From positions 49,137 through 113,136 of the forward strand of contig NZ_FNON01000016.1 in the NCBI RefSeq assembly GCF_900107045.1: 64,000 bases of DNA, given 5' to 3'. Below, in pieces: positions 50,620 through 59,180 of the stretch. Position numbers and translations under genes: made by a program. The notes beneath the pieces were generated by a model. It did not search any database, was not told the DNA's origin, and saw only the letters and a list, made by a program, of their open reading frames with translations. Within the stretch, counting starts at the first letter, position 1; each line of letters starts with the position of its first letter. The DNA comes from Amycolatopsis xylanica (lineage in GTDB: Bacteria; Actinomycetota; Actinomycetes; Mycobacteriales; Pseudonocardiaceae).

Positions 50620-51477
50620 GTGCGACTCCGAGTGTGCGTGCTGCTGATCGCGGCCATGGGACTCGCCGGTTGTGGTCCGCAGGGCACCGAGACTCCCCAG
50701 CCGACGCCCTCCCCGCTCTTCGCACCGGCCAGCCCGGCGACACCGCCACCCGCCACAGGCGCCGCGCCCGCGCCCGAGCCCCCACGCTGGAAGGTCGGCG
50801 CCAAGCCGCTGCCCCGCCGCCCGGACGGCCTCGGCCAGATCCTGCCGACCCCGCCCGAGCTGGAGAACCGCGCGCTCCCCACCGCAGACTTCCTGCCGCC
50901 GCCTGCCGGGGACCGCTACGCCTCGACCATCGCCGCCGTGCCCGCCGACGTGCTCAAGCGGAGCACCTGGCAGCCCGCGTGCCCGGTCGCGCCGGCGGCG
51001 CTGCGCTACCTGACCATGTCGTTCTGGGGTTTCGACGGCCGCCCGCACACCGGCGAGATGATCGTCAACGCCAGCGCGGCCGACGGCGTCACCAAGGTGT
51101 TCGGCAGGCTGTTCGCCGAGCGCTTCCCGCTGGAGGAGATGCGCGTCACCAGGCCGGACGAGCTCACCGCCGCCCCGACCGGCGACGGCAACGACACCAG
51201 CGCGTTCGTCTGCCGACCGGCGCGCGGGCAGGCGAACTGGTCGGCGCACGCGTACGGGCTGGCGGTCGACGTCAACCCGTTCTGCAATCCGTACACCAAG
51301 GGCGACCTGGTGCTGCCCGAACTCGCGTCGGCGTATCTCGACCGCGGGAACCTGCGGCCTGGGATGCTGCTTCCGGGTGACCCGGTGGTGCGCGCGTTCT
51401 CCTCGATCGGGTGGTCGTGGGGTGGCTCCTGGACCAGCCCGAAGGACCGCATGCACTTCTCCGCCACCGGGAATTAG
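50620..51477 (+). CDS. Lipoprotein with M15-type D-Ala-D-Ala carboxypeptidase domain
   Basis: The 285-residue protein starts at a GTG. A signal with lipobox GLAGCG (Cys18) anchors it to the membrane; a Pro-rich linker spans about 20-60. The C-terminal domain is of the M15 (VanY/L-Ala-D-Glu endopeptidase) type: HTGEMIVN (His), HAYGLAVDVNPFCNPY (zinc His and Asp) and DRMHFSA (zinc His). Zinc ligands and catalytic acid appear present. It should cut peptidoglycan peptides outside the membrane. It is divergent from the trypsin gene. Confidence 0.87.
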   Translation: MRLRVCVLLIAAMGLAGCGPQGTETPQPTPSPLFAPASPATPPPATGAAPAPEPPRWKVGAKPLPRRPDGLGQILPTPPELENRALPTADFLPPPAGDRYASTIAAVPADVLKRSTWQPACPVAPAALRYLTMSFWGFDGRPHTGEMIVNASAADGVTKVFGRLFAERFPLEEMRVTRPDELTAAPTGDGNDTSAFVCRPARGQANWSAHAYGLAVDVNPFCNPYTKGDLVLPELASAYLDRGNLRPGMLLPGDPVVRAFSSIGWSWGGSWTSPKDRMHFSATGN

Positions 51478-51533
51478 CGGCGGCGGGAACCAGTTCAGCT
51501 AAGCGAGAACCGAACGAGCAAAGGATGACAGCC

Positions 51534-52925
51534 GTGCCCCACTACGACCTGGTGATCGTCGGTACCGGATCGGGCAACTCGATCCTCGGCCCGCAGTTCG
51601 CGGGACTGAAGACGGCGATCGTGGAGAAGGGCACCTTCGGCGGCACCTGCCTGAACGTCGGCTGCATCCCGACCAAGATGTTCGTCTACGCCGCCGACGT
51701 CGCCGCGACGCCGTCGTTCAGCTCGCGCTTCGGCGTCGACGAGGAGCTGACCGGGGTGCGCTGGGCCGACATCCGCGACCGCGTCTTCGGCCGGATCGAC
51801 CCGATCGCCGCCGGTGGCGCGGAGTACCGCCGCAGCCACGAGGACAACGCGAACGTCGACGTCTACGAAGGCGAAGGCAAGTTCACCGGCACCAAGACGC
51901 TGACCGTCACCTTCCCGGACGGCCGCACCGAAACGCTCACCGCCGACAAGTTCGTGCTGGCCGCGGGCGGACGGCCGGTCATCCCGGACATCCCCGGCCT
52001 GGTCGAGACCGGTTTCCACACCTCGGACACGGTCATGCGGCTCGAGGAGCTGCCGAAGCGCCTCGTGATCATCGGCAGCGGGTTCATCGCCGCCGAGTTC
52101 GCGCACGTGTTCTCGTCGCTGGGCGTGCAGGTCACCCTGATCGCCCGCTCCGGCGCGATGCTGCGCGGTGAGGACTTCGAGGTCAGCGAGCGCTACACCG
52201 AGCTGGCCGCGGCCAAGTTCGACGTGCGCCTCAACCGCAAGACCCTGCGCGTCGGCCGCGACGAGGACGGCATCTCGGTGGAGATGGAAGGCCCCGAGGG
52301 CGCCGAAACCGTGGTCACGGACGAAATCCTGGTCGCCGTCGGCCGCAGGCCGAACTCGGACCTGCTCGACGTCGCGGCCACCGGCGTGGCGGTGCGCGAC
52401 GGCGGCTACGTCGACGTCGACGAGTACCAGGAGACCAACGTCGAGGGCATCTACGCGCTCGGCGACCTCTCGTCGCACTACGAGCTCAAGCACGTCGCCA
52501 ACCACGAAATGCGCGTGGTGAAGCACAATCTGGCCAACCCGGACGCCCGGATCAAGTCCGATCACCGCTTCGTGCCGCACGCGGTGTTCTGCTCGCCGCA
52601 GATCGCCTCGGTCGGCCTCACCGAGCAGGAGGCGCGGGAGCGCGGCGTCTCGTATGTGACGTCGAAGCAGGACTACGCGGGCATCGCGTACGGCTGGGCG
52701 ATGGAGGACACCTCCGGCTTCGCGAAGCTGCTGGCCGACCCGGCCACCGGGCAGCTGCTCGGCGCGCACATCATCGGCCCGCACGCGCCGTCGGTGATCC
52801 AGCCACTGATCCAGGCGATGAGCTTCGGCCTGGACGCGCGCACCATGGCGACCGGCCAATACTGGATCCACCCGGCCATGCCCGAGCTGGTGGAGAACGC
52901 CCTCCTCAACCTCCCCCTCGACTAG
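51534..52925 (+). CDS. mtr: Mycothione reductase
   Basis: The 463-residue flavoprotein reduces mycothiol disulfide with NADPH and keeps the actinobacterial thiol pool reduced. HYDLVIVGTGSGNSI is the family's N-terminal FAD motif; the redox pair is Cys39 and Cys44 in GGTCLNVGCIPTK; IIGSGFIAAEFAHV is the NADPH site and YWIHPAMPELVE carries the catalytic His-Glu. I start at the GTG at 51534 with AAAGGA eight bases upstream; an ATG at 51525 has no room for a ribosome site. It is about 460 residues, as in Mycobacterium. The pnt operon elsewhere in the window could supply NADPH. Confidence 0.93.
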   Translation: MPHYDLVIVGTGSGNSILGPQFAGLKTAIVEKGTFGGTCLNVGCIPTKMFVYAADVAATPSFSSRFGVDEELTGVRWADIRDRVFGRIDPIAAGGAEYRRSHEDNANVDVYEGEGKFTGTKTLTVTFPDGRTETLTADKFVLAAGGRPVIPDIPGLVETGFHTSDTVMRLEELPKRLVIIGSGFIAAEFAHVFSSLGVQVTLIARSGAMLRGEDFEVSERYTELAAAKFDVRLNRKTLRVGRDEDGISVEMEGPEGAETVVTDEILVAVGRRPNSDLLDVAATGVAVRDGGYVDVDEYQETNVEGIYALGDLSSHYELKHVANHEMRVVKHNLANPDARIKSDHRFVPHAVFCSPQIASVGLTEQEARERGVSYVTSKQDYAGIAYGWAMEDTSGFAKLLADPATGQLLGAHIIGPHAPSVIQPLIQAMSFGLDARTMATGQYWIHPAMPELVENALLNLPLD

Positions 52926-52930
52926 CAAGA

Positions 52931-52984
52931 CCGGGATAAAGCGGGCTTTATGCCAGAGCGGGATAAAGCCCGCTTTATCCCGGG
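52931..52984. repeat. Hairpin element C2 (double)
   Basis: Two CGGGATAAAGC-GCTTTAT palindromes side by side, the first imperfect (ends ATGCC) and the second perfect, separated by AGAG. It lies 5 bp after the mtr stop. Confidence 0.88.
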
Positions 52985-53068
52985 CCTGAACACCCTCCCC
53001 TGGCCTTGGGACCCGTCCCAACCCGATCACGCCAAGCTGCGGCGGCATCCAAGATCGGGAGGAAACCC

Positions 53069-54274
53069 ATGGGGCTGACCACGACCGCACTGGCGACCGC
53101 ACTGGCCGCGGGCCTGCTGGCGGTGAGCCCGGCCGAAGCCTGTCCCCCGGACGTGCCGCCGCCTGCGTCCGGGCGGACGCTGACCGTCGGCCCCGGCGGG
53201 CAGTACTCGACCGTCCAGGCGGCGGCCGACGCGGCGCGGCCCGGCGACAACGTCAGCATCGCGGCCGGGACGTACCCCGGCGGCTTGACGCTCAAGCAGA
53301 GCGGGGCGCCGGGGAAGTACATCACCTTCTACGGCCAGGGCGGCACGGCCGTGATCCAGGGCAAGGACGGCCTCGCACTCGGCGATCGCTCGTGGCTGCG
53401 CTTCACCAATGTCACCGTCTCAGGATCGAGCCGCTTCGGTGTCTACGCGTACCAGGCGCACGATCTCGTCTTCCAGAAGTTCGGGATCGACGGCTCGCAG
53501 GACGGCGGGCTGGTGCTGCTCGACACCGCCAACGCCGTGATCGACGGCTGCGACATCCGGGGCACCAACGCGCGCGGGACGTCGGCCGACCACGAGGCGA
53601 TGAGCCTCGGCGAAGGGTCGCGCGACATCGAGGTCAAGCACTGCCGGGTGCACGACAACGGCGAAGAGGGCATCGACGTCAAGTACACCGAAAACGCCCG
53701 GATCTCCATTCACGACAACGTTTCCTCGAACAACCGGGGCCCGAACATCTATGTGGACTCGTCGTCCGGCGTGGAGATCTACAACAATGTCGCGAGCGGC
53801 ACCAAGAACAACACCAAGGCCGGTATCGCGCTGGCCGTCGAGGACTATTCCGAAAGCAGGAAGCTCGACAACGTCAAGGTGTACAACAACGTTTCCTACG
53901 GCAACTCACAAGCGGGCCTGAGCATTTGGGTCGAATCCACCGGCGTGATCTCGAACGTGCGGATCATCAACAACACCTTCTACGGAAACGCGCAGGGCGC
54001 GATGTGGTTCGGCGGCGACGAATACGCGGGCGTGAACGTCCTGCGCAACAACATCTACGCCGAAGGGAACTTCACGCACCCCGCGTTCACCAGTGACCAC
54101 AACGTCGCGGGCGATCCCGGATTCGTCGATCCGCGCGCGGGCGACTTCCACCTGCGGCCCGGTTCGGCCAAGGCCGTCGACCGGGGCTCCGCCACCGGCG
54201 CCCCGGCCTTCGACCTCGACAACAAGCCGCGTCCCCGCGGCGCGGGGCACGACATCGGCGCCTACGAGATGTAG
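53069..54274 (+). CDS. Secreted right-handed beta-helix protein
   Basis: The 401-residue protein starts at an ATG with GGGAGGA before it. A signal peptide of about 24 residues ends SPAEA. The rest is a right-handed parallel beta-helix: GGQYSTVQAAADAARPGD is the usual N-cap and repeated xxIxNN-type rungs (VYNNVSYGN, IINNTFYGN) run from about 95 to 360, ending IGAYEM. Such proteins are often polysaccharide lyases or surface glycan binders. No catalytic residues can be assigned, so a PL9/PL1-like activity is only a guess. The 3' end overlaps the MFS gene by 13 bp. Confidence 0.85.
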   Translation: MGLTTTALATALAAGLLAVSPAEACPPDVPPPASGRTLTVGPGGQYSTVQAAADAARPGDNVSIAAGTYPGGLTLKQSGAPGKYITFYGQGGTAVIQGKDGLALGDRSWLRFTNVTVSGSSRFGVYAYQAHDLVFQKFGIDGSQDGGLVLLDTANAVIDGCDIRGTNARGTSADHEAMSLGEGSRDIEVKHCRVHDNGEEGIDVKYTENARISIHDNVSSNNRGPNIYVDSSSGVEIYNNVASGTKNNTKAGIALAVEDYSESRKLDNVKVYNNVSYGNSQAGLSIWVESTGVISNVRIINNTFYGNAQGAMWFGGDEYAGVNVLRNNIYAEGNFTHPAFTSDHNVAGDPGFVDPRAGDFHLRPGSAKAVDRGSATGAPAFDLDNKPRPRGAGHDIGAYEM

Positions 54275-55518
54275 CGGCGGCGGCCCGCCAGCGCGCCGAA
54301 GGTCATCTGCAGCACGAACACGCCCAGCACCATGACGAACGGGATCGTCCAGCCGTGGGTGAGGTCGTGGAGCAGGCCGAACAGGAACGGCCCCAGCGCC
54401 GCGAGCAGGTAGCCGATGCCCTGCGCCATCCCGGACAGGCGGGCGGTGTCCTCGCCGGTGCGGGCACGCAGGGCGATCACGGTCAGCGCGAGCGAGAAGA
54501 CGCTCATCCCGATGCCGACCAGGATGCTCCACAGCAGCGGCGAGAACCCCGGCGCGACCATCAGGCCGACCATCCCGGCGAAGCCGAACAGGCCGAGCCC
54601 GACGATCCAGAGGCTCTGGCTGCCCTGGCGGGCGGCGAGCGCCGGGATGGTCAGGCTGATCGGCACCGCGAGCACGGAGACCAGGCCGAGCAGGAACCCC
54701 GACTCGGTCTTGGACACGCCCGCGTCCATCAGCACCTCGGGCATCCAGCCCATCACAACGTAGGCGAGGAACGCCTGGAAGCCGAAGAACAGCGTGACGA
54801 TCCAGGCGAGCCGGTTGCGCAGCAGCGACTTGCCGGTGCCAGCCGGTCCGGCGGCGACCGCCTCGCCCTCGGCGCGGCGGCGGGCGGCGAAGAACCAGAC
54901 GGCCAGCGCGACCACGCCGAGCACCGCCCAGCTGGCGAGCGCGGGACGCCAGCCGCCCAGCGCGTCGTCGATCGGCGGGGTGATGCCGGAGCCCAGCGCG
55001 CCGCCGAGCTGCAGCGCGGCGGTGTAGATGCCGGTCATCACGCCGATGCGGGCCGGGAACGAGTCCTTGATCACGACCGGCACGAGCACGTTGGCCAGCG
55101 CGATGCCCGCGGTCGCGACGAGGGTGCCGCCGAGCACGACGTACGGCCCGTCGAGCACGCGCAGCACGAGCCCGGCGCTCAGCACGGCGAGCGCCAGCCC
55201 GATGGCGGCGCCGATCCCGAACCGGCGCGACAGCCACGGCGCGGCTAGCCCGGCGCCCGCGAAGCAGAGCCCCGGCAACGTAGTCAGCACGCCTGCCCAG
55301 ACCGCCGAAGCACCCAGGGAGCCACGCATCTCACCGAGCAGCGGGCCGACGCTGGTGATCGCCGGACGAAGGTTCAAAGCGGTCAAAACGACAGCGACAG
55401 TGAGAAGCAAGCCCCCGGCGAGCACGGTCCGGCGGCTGTCTGGAATCGGTTCTACAACGCCCTCGAGTTCGAGTTCGAGGCCACGAGAGGTGCTTGATTC
55501 CCAGGAGTACACGGTCAC
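54262..55518 (-). CDS. MFS transporter of the CynX/NimT type
   Basis: The protein has about 418 residues and twelve transmembrane helices. The first loop, ALNLRPAITSVGPLL, is the hallmark of the CynX/NimT (cyanate/2-nitroimidazole) group of major facilitators; the substrate in actinobacteria is unknown. I start it at the GTG at 55518, because a CATAGT box at 55526-55531 would put the transcript start on it; an ATG at 55539 in the same frame is the alternative. It is divergent from a FadR-type regulator, which may control it. It ends inside the beta-helix gene. Confidence 0.85.
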   Translation of the reverse strand: MTVYSWESSTSRGLELELEGVVEPIPDSRRTVLAGGLLLTVAVVLTALNLRPAITSVGPLLGEMRGSLGASAVWAGVLTTLPGLCFAGAGLAAPWLSRRFGIGAAIGLALAVLSAGLVLRVLDGPYVVLGGTLVATAGIALANVLVPVVIKDSFPARIGVMTGIYTAALQLGGALGSGITPPIDDALGGWRPALASWAVLGVVALAVWFFAARRRAEGEAVAAGPAGTGKSLLRNRLAWIVTLFFGFQAFLAYVVMGWMPEVLMDAGVSKTESGFLLGLVSVLAVPISLTIPALAARQGSQSLWIVGLGLFGFAGMVGLMVAPGFSPLLWSILVGIGMSVFSLALTVIALRARTGEDTARLSGMAQGIGYLLAALGPFLFGLLHDLTHGWTIPFVMVLGVFVLQMTFGALAGRRRYIS

Positions 55519-55546
55519 ACCAGCCACTATGGCAGACATGGGATGA

Positions 55547-55558
55547 TTGGACGATCAA
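55547..55558. promoter_or_regulatory. Possible GntR/FadR operator TTGGACGATCAA
   Basis: A partial inverted repeat (TTG and CAA ends, 8 of 12 symmetric) between the MFS gene and its divergent FadR-type regulator gene. Spacing and ends fit FCD-class sites in general. Confidence 0.3.
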
Positions 55559-55671
55559 ATGTGACCGCACCATCATCCCGTCACATGGCCCTGGCGTCCA
55601 CCGCTAACGTTGACCAGACTGTTCAGTTGCAGTCAGTTAACCGCTCACAAGGCGAGGAAGGGATTACCGCT

Positions 55672-56346
55672 GTGCCTCTGGCCACCACTCGACGAGCAGG
55701 CCTGGTAGACCAGGTCATCGAGCAACTGCGCGAAGCAGTAACCAAAGGAGAGTGGCCAATCGGGCAACGGATCCCCACCGAACCCGAACTCGCTACCCAA
55801 CTCGGCGTCGGCCGCAACACGGTCCGTGAGGCCGTCCGCGCGCTCGCGCACAGCGGGCTGCTGGAGGTCCGCCAGGGCGACGGCACCTACGTGCGCGCCA
55901 CGAGCGAGGTTTCCGGCGCGGTCCGAAGACTGTGCGGCAGTGAACTCCGCGAGGTGCTGGAGGTCCGCCGAACCCTCGAAGTCGAGGGCGCCCGCCTCGC
56001 CGCCTCGTCCCGCACCGACGAAGAGGTCGCGAAACTCTTCGCCCTTCTCGACCAGCGGGACATCGAGCAGTCCGAGGGCCGCTGGGACGATTTCGCCCGC
56101 ACGGACGCCGAATTCCACTTCACCGTGGTCCACAGCGGCCACAACACCCTGCTCACCGAGCTCTACCGCGGACTGACCGAAGTGGTCACCGCCAGCGTCG
56201 CGGCGACGTCGAACAAGCACCCCGACAACGCCCAGGAGATCGAGCACCGCGGGCTCGCCAAGGCCATCGCCGACCGCGACCCCGACCGCGCCGCCGTCGA
56301 GGCCGTCGGCTTCCTCAACGAGCTACTAGCGGGCATCGCCGAGTAA
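55672..56346 (+). CDS. FadR/GntR-family transcriptional regulator
   Basis: The 224-residue protein starts at a GTG at 55672 with GAGGAAGGGA about nine bases upstream; the frame is open to 55543. N-terminal winged helix with IPTEPELATQLGVGRNTVREAVRAL, the GntR signature, and a C-terminal all-helical FCD domain with the metal-binding His and Asp residues (DAEFH, HSGHNTLL, EHRGLAKAI). FCD regulators sense organic acids. It is divergent from the MFS gene, the likely target. The TAA stop joins the A-run of repeat A'2. Confidence 0.9.
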   Translation: MPLATTRRAGLVDQVIEQLREAVTKGEWPIGQRIPTEPELATQLGVGRNTVREAVRALAHSGLLEVRQGDGTYVRATSEVSGAVRRLCGSELREVLEVRRTLEVEGARLAASSRTDEEVAKLFALLDQRDIEQSEGRWDDFARTDAEFHFTVVHSGHNTLLTELYRGLTEVVTASVAATSNKHPDNAQEIEHRGLAKAIADRDPDRAAVEAVGFLNELLAGIAE

Positions 56347-56437
56347 AAAAATCCCAATGTGGCATTCGTCAGGTTCGAGCTGACGAACGCCACATTGGCT
56401 GGCTGAAAACTGACCAATGCCGCATTGGGATTTTTTT
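56345..56437. repeat. Dispersed hairpin element A'2 (reverse of A'1)
   Basis: A7, inverted repeat with arms CCAATGTGGC(A/G)TTCGTCAG, then GGCTGAAAACTGACCAATGC and T7. The spacer GGCTGAAAA is the complement of the one in A'1, showing the same element turned around. Here too the TAA stop of the upstream gene begins the A-run. Confidence 0.92.
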
Positions 56438-56464
56438 ACCGTGATCGGGCGGGCTGGGGGGGTG

Positions 56465-57322
56465 TCAGGGGAGGGTGAGGATTTCGGCGCCGTCGTCCGT
56501 GACGAGCAGGGTGTGCTCGAACTGGGCGGTCCACTTCTTGTCCTTGGTGGTGACCGTCCAGTCGTCGTCCCAGATGTCGTAGTCGATCGTCCCGAGCGTG
56601 ATCATCGGCTCGATCGTGAACGTCATCCCCTTTTCGATCACCGTGGTGACCGAAGGCTCCTCGTAATGCAGGACGGTCGGCGCCGTGTGGAACGCCGGGC
56701 CGACACCGTGGCCGGTGAAGTCCCGCACGACCCCATACCCGAATCGCTTGGCGTAAGACTCGATGACGCGGCCGATCACGTTCAGCTGGCGGCCGGGACG
56801 CACGGCCTTGATCGCGCGCATGGTCGCCTCGCGGGTCCGCTCGACCAGAAGCCGGGCCTCTTCGGAGACATCGCCCGCGAGGAAGGTCGCGTTGGTGTCG
56901 CCGTGCACGCCGCCGATGAACGCGGTGACGTCGATGTTGCAGATGTCGCCGTCCTCGATCACCGTCGAGTCGGGGATGCCATGGCAGATGACCTCGTTGA
57001 GCGAGGTGCAGCACGACTTCGGGAAATGCCGGTACCCGAGCGTCGACGGATAGGCGTGGTGGTCGAGCACGAACTCGTGGATCACCTTGTCGATGTCCTC
57101 GGTCGTCGCGCCCGGCTTGACGGCCTTGCCGCCCTCTTCCAGCGCCTGCGCCGCGATCCGGCTCGCGACGCGCATCTTCTCGATCACCTCGGGCGTGCGC
57201 ACGCCGTTGCCGGTGTCCCGTTTCGGCGCAGGCTTGTCCACGTACTCGGGACGGGCGATGCTGGCGGGGACGGCGCGGCGCGGCGTCTGGACGCCGGGCT
57301 TCAACGGGGCACGAACGGACAT
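56465..57322 (-). CDS. map: Methionine aminopeptidase, type I with N-terminal extension
   Basis: The 285-residue protein starts at an ATG. It has an N-terminal extension of about 40 residues with Pro-rich, basic character (KPGVQTPRR, VDKPAPKRD), like the mycobacterial MapB, then the pita-bread fold. Metal ligands: Asp in NIDVTAF, Asp in GVHGDTNATF, His in DFTGHGVG, Glu in TIEPMI and Glu in AQFEHT. It removes the initiator Met from nascent proteins. In Mycobacterium mapB lies close to a penicillin-binding lipoprotein, a GNAT gene and ispG, as it does here. Confidence 0.95.
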   Translation of the reverse strand: MSVRAPLKPGVQTPRRAVPASIARPEYVDKPAPKRDTGNGVRTPEVIEKMRVASRIAAQALEEGGKAVKPGATTEDIDKVIHEFVLDHHAYPSTLGYRHFPKSCCTSLNEVICHGIPDSTVIEDGDICNIDVTAFIGGVHGDTNATFLAGDVSEEARLLVERTREATMRAIKAVRPGRQLNVIGRVIESYAKRFGYGVVRDFTGHGVGPAFHTAPTVLHYEEPSVTTVIEKGMTFTIEPMITLGTIDYDIWDDDWTVTTKDKKWTAQFEHTLLVTDDGAEILTLP

Positions 57323-57345
57323 GCCTCCACCCTACGACCATCCGG

Positions 57346-59130
57346 TCAGCCGAGTCCCGTCAGGAACCGGTGTGCGGCCTCCACGGCCGGTTTGGAGCTG
57401 CCCGCGTCGACCAGCAGCACCGCGAAGGCCAGGTCACCGGCATAGCCGACGAACCACCCGTGTGAGTGGGTGCCGTCGCCGAACTGCGCGGTGCCGGTCT
57501 TGCCACGGACGTCGGGCAGATCACGTAGTCCCGTCGCCGTGCCCTCGGTCACGACCGCGCGCATCATGCCGCGCAACGCGTCGAGCACGTCCGGCCGCAG
57601 CTGCTTGCCGAGGTTCTGGGTGCCGGTGGCGACGCCGCGCAGCAGCGTCGGCGTCGGCGTGCGGCCGGACTGGACGCTCGCGGCGACCACGGCCATCCCG
57701 AACGGGCTCGCGACCACCGTCCCCTGGCCGAAGCCGTTCTCCGCGCGCTGCACGACATTGTCGGTGGCGGGCACCGAGCCGGTGACCGTGGTGAGCCCCG
57801 GCAGCGCGAAGTCGGCGCCCAGCCCCAGATCGCGGGCCGATTCGGTCAGCGCGGCGGCCGGGAGGTCGGCCGCGAGCCTGGCGAAGGTCGTATTGCAGGA
57901 GCGCGCGAACGCCTTCGTCAGCGGCACGGAGCCGAGCGCGAACTTGCCCTCGTTGGGCACCACGCGGCCGTTGAACGCGGTCGTGCCGGGGCAGTCGACC
58001 GTGCTGTCCGCGCCGACCTTGCCCGCCGACATCGCGGCGGCCGCGGTCACGATCTTGAACGTCGAGCCCGGCGGGAAGCGGCCGGTGAGCGCGAGCGGGC
58101 CCTGTTCGTCGGCCTTGTCGTTCTGTGCCACCGCGAGCAGCTCGCCGGTCGACGGCTGGATCGCGACCAGCGCGGCGGGCGTCTTCACCGCGTCGATCGC
58201 CTTCTCCCCCGCCGCCTGCACCTTGCCCGACAGCGTGCTCGCGATCGCGGGCGCCGGTTCGGCCGGCTTCGCGTGCAGCTCGGCGACGTCGATGCCCATC
58301 GAGCCGACCGTCACCACCCGCCAGCCCGCGTGCCCGGCGATCTGGTCCTCGACCATCGACCGCACGGCCGGCAGCACCTGCCTGCCGAAGTCACGCTGGA
58401 TGGGCAGCAGCCGTTCCTGCTTGCTGAACCGCACGCCGGGCAGGTCGTAGATGACGGGTTTGACGCGCTGATAGTCGCCAGCCCGCAACGACACGACCGC
58501 GTAGGCGGCGGTGGGGTTCTGCGCCTTCAAGCCGTCCACAATGGACTTCTGGGTGACCGAGGGCTCGTACTTGCCGAGCGCGGCGGCGAGTTTTCCCGCC
58601 ACCGGGCCGGGATCCGGCAGCTTCGGGTCCATCAGCACGCCGACCACGGTCCCCGGTTCGAGGATCGGCACACCGTCGCGGTCGAGCACGGCGGCCAGCG
58701 GCGGCGTGTCGACGCGCACGGCCAGCACCTGCTGCGCGCCGAGTTTCGGGTGCAGCACGGTCGGGAGCCAGCGGACCTTCCAGTTGTCCTGCTCGGAGAA
58801 CAGCTGCGCGCTCGCCTGGTACTGCCACTGCCTGCCGTGCCCGAGATTCCAGTCGTACTGGAACTTCGCGTCGGCCGTGGTCGATCCCGCGGGGTTGTGC
58901 ACCTCTTGGACCGAGGTCTGCAGCGACTGCGGCTGCAGCGCGCCTCTCGCCTGGTCGAGCACGGCCTTCGCGGTGTCGGGGGCGTTGGTCAGCATCGCCG
59001 CGCGGGTGGTGTCACCCGACGCGATCGCACCCAGGAAGTCCTTGAGGACGTCCTCGGGGCCCGGCGTGGACGAGCACGCCGTCAACGAGGCGAGCAGAAG
59101 CCCGACGAGCAACAGTGATCGAACCGGCAT
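57346..59130 (-). CDS. Penicillin-binding lipoprotein (MecA_N type transpeptidase)
   Basis: The 594-residue protein starts at an ATG and has a lipobox LTACSS (Cys19). Domains: NTF2-like MecA_N (about 28-140), PBP dimerisation (about 150-290) and transpeptidase (about 310-594). The active-site motifs are SxxK in PPGSTFKI (Ser near 356), SxN in RSCNTTF and KTG in RGKTGTAQF. It cross-links peptidoglycan and is the homologue of the mycobacterial Rv2864c-type PBP. Its promoter is TTGACA (minus strand, 59164-59159) with CATTAT (59143-59138), which would start the mRNA at the ATG itself. Confidence 0.93.
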   Translation of the reverse strand: MPVRSLLLVGLLLASLTACSSTPGPEDVLKDFLGAIASGDTTRAAMLTNAPDTAKAVLDQARGALQPQSLQTSVQEVHNPAGSTTADAKFQYDWNLGHGRQWQYQASAQLFSEQDNWKVRWLPTVLHPKLGAQQVLAVRVDTPPLAAVLDRDGVPILEPGTVVGVLMDPKLPDPGPVAGKLAAALGKYEPSVTQKSIVDGLKAQNPTAAYAVVSLRAGDYQRVKPVIYDLPGVRFSKQERLLPIQRDFGRQVLPAVRSMVEDQIAGHAGWRVVTVGSMGIDVAELHAKPAEPAPAIASTLSGKVQAAGEKAIDAVKTPAALVAIQPSTGELLAVAQNDKADEQGPLALTGRFPPGSTFKIVTAAAAMSAGKVGADSTVDCPGTTAFNGRVVPNEGKFALGSVPLTKAFARSCNTTFARLAADLPAAALTESARDLGLGADFALPGLTTVTGSVPATDNVVQRAENGFGQGTVVASPFGMAVVAASVQSGRTPTPTLLRGVATGTQNLGKQLRPDVLDALRGMMRAVVTEGTATGLRDLPDVRGKTGTAQFGDGTHSHGWFVGYAGDLAFAVLLVDAGSSKPAVEAAHRFLTGLG

Positions 59131-59137
59131 GCGCGGG

Positions 59138-59164
59138 ATAATGCCTGTTCAGAGCGGTTGTCAA
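59138..59164 (-). promoter_or_regulatory. Promoter of the penicillin-binding lipoprotein gene, probably leaderless
   Basis: On the minus strand a perfect TTGACA is followed after 15 bp by CATTAT; seven bases on is the ATG. No ribosome site fits between, so a leaderless mRNA is likely. The 15-bp spacer is shorter than the usual 17. Confidence 0.45.
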
Positions 59165-59180
59165 GAACCGCAACGCCGAC

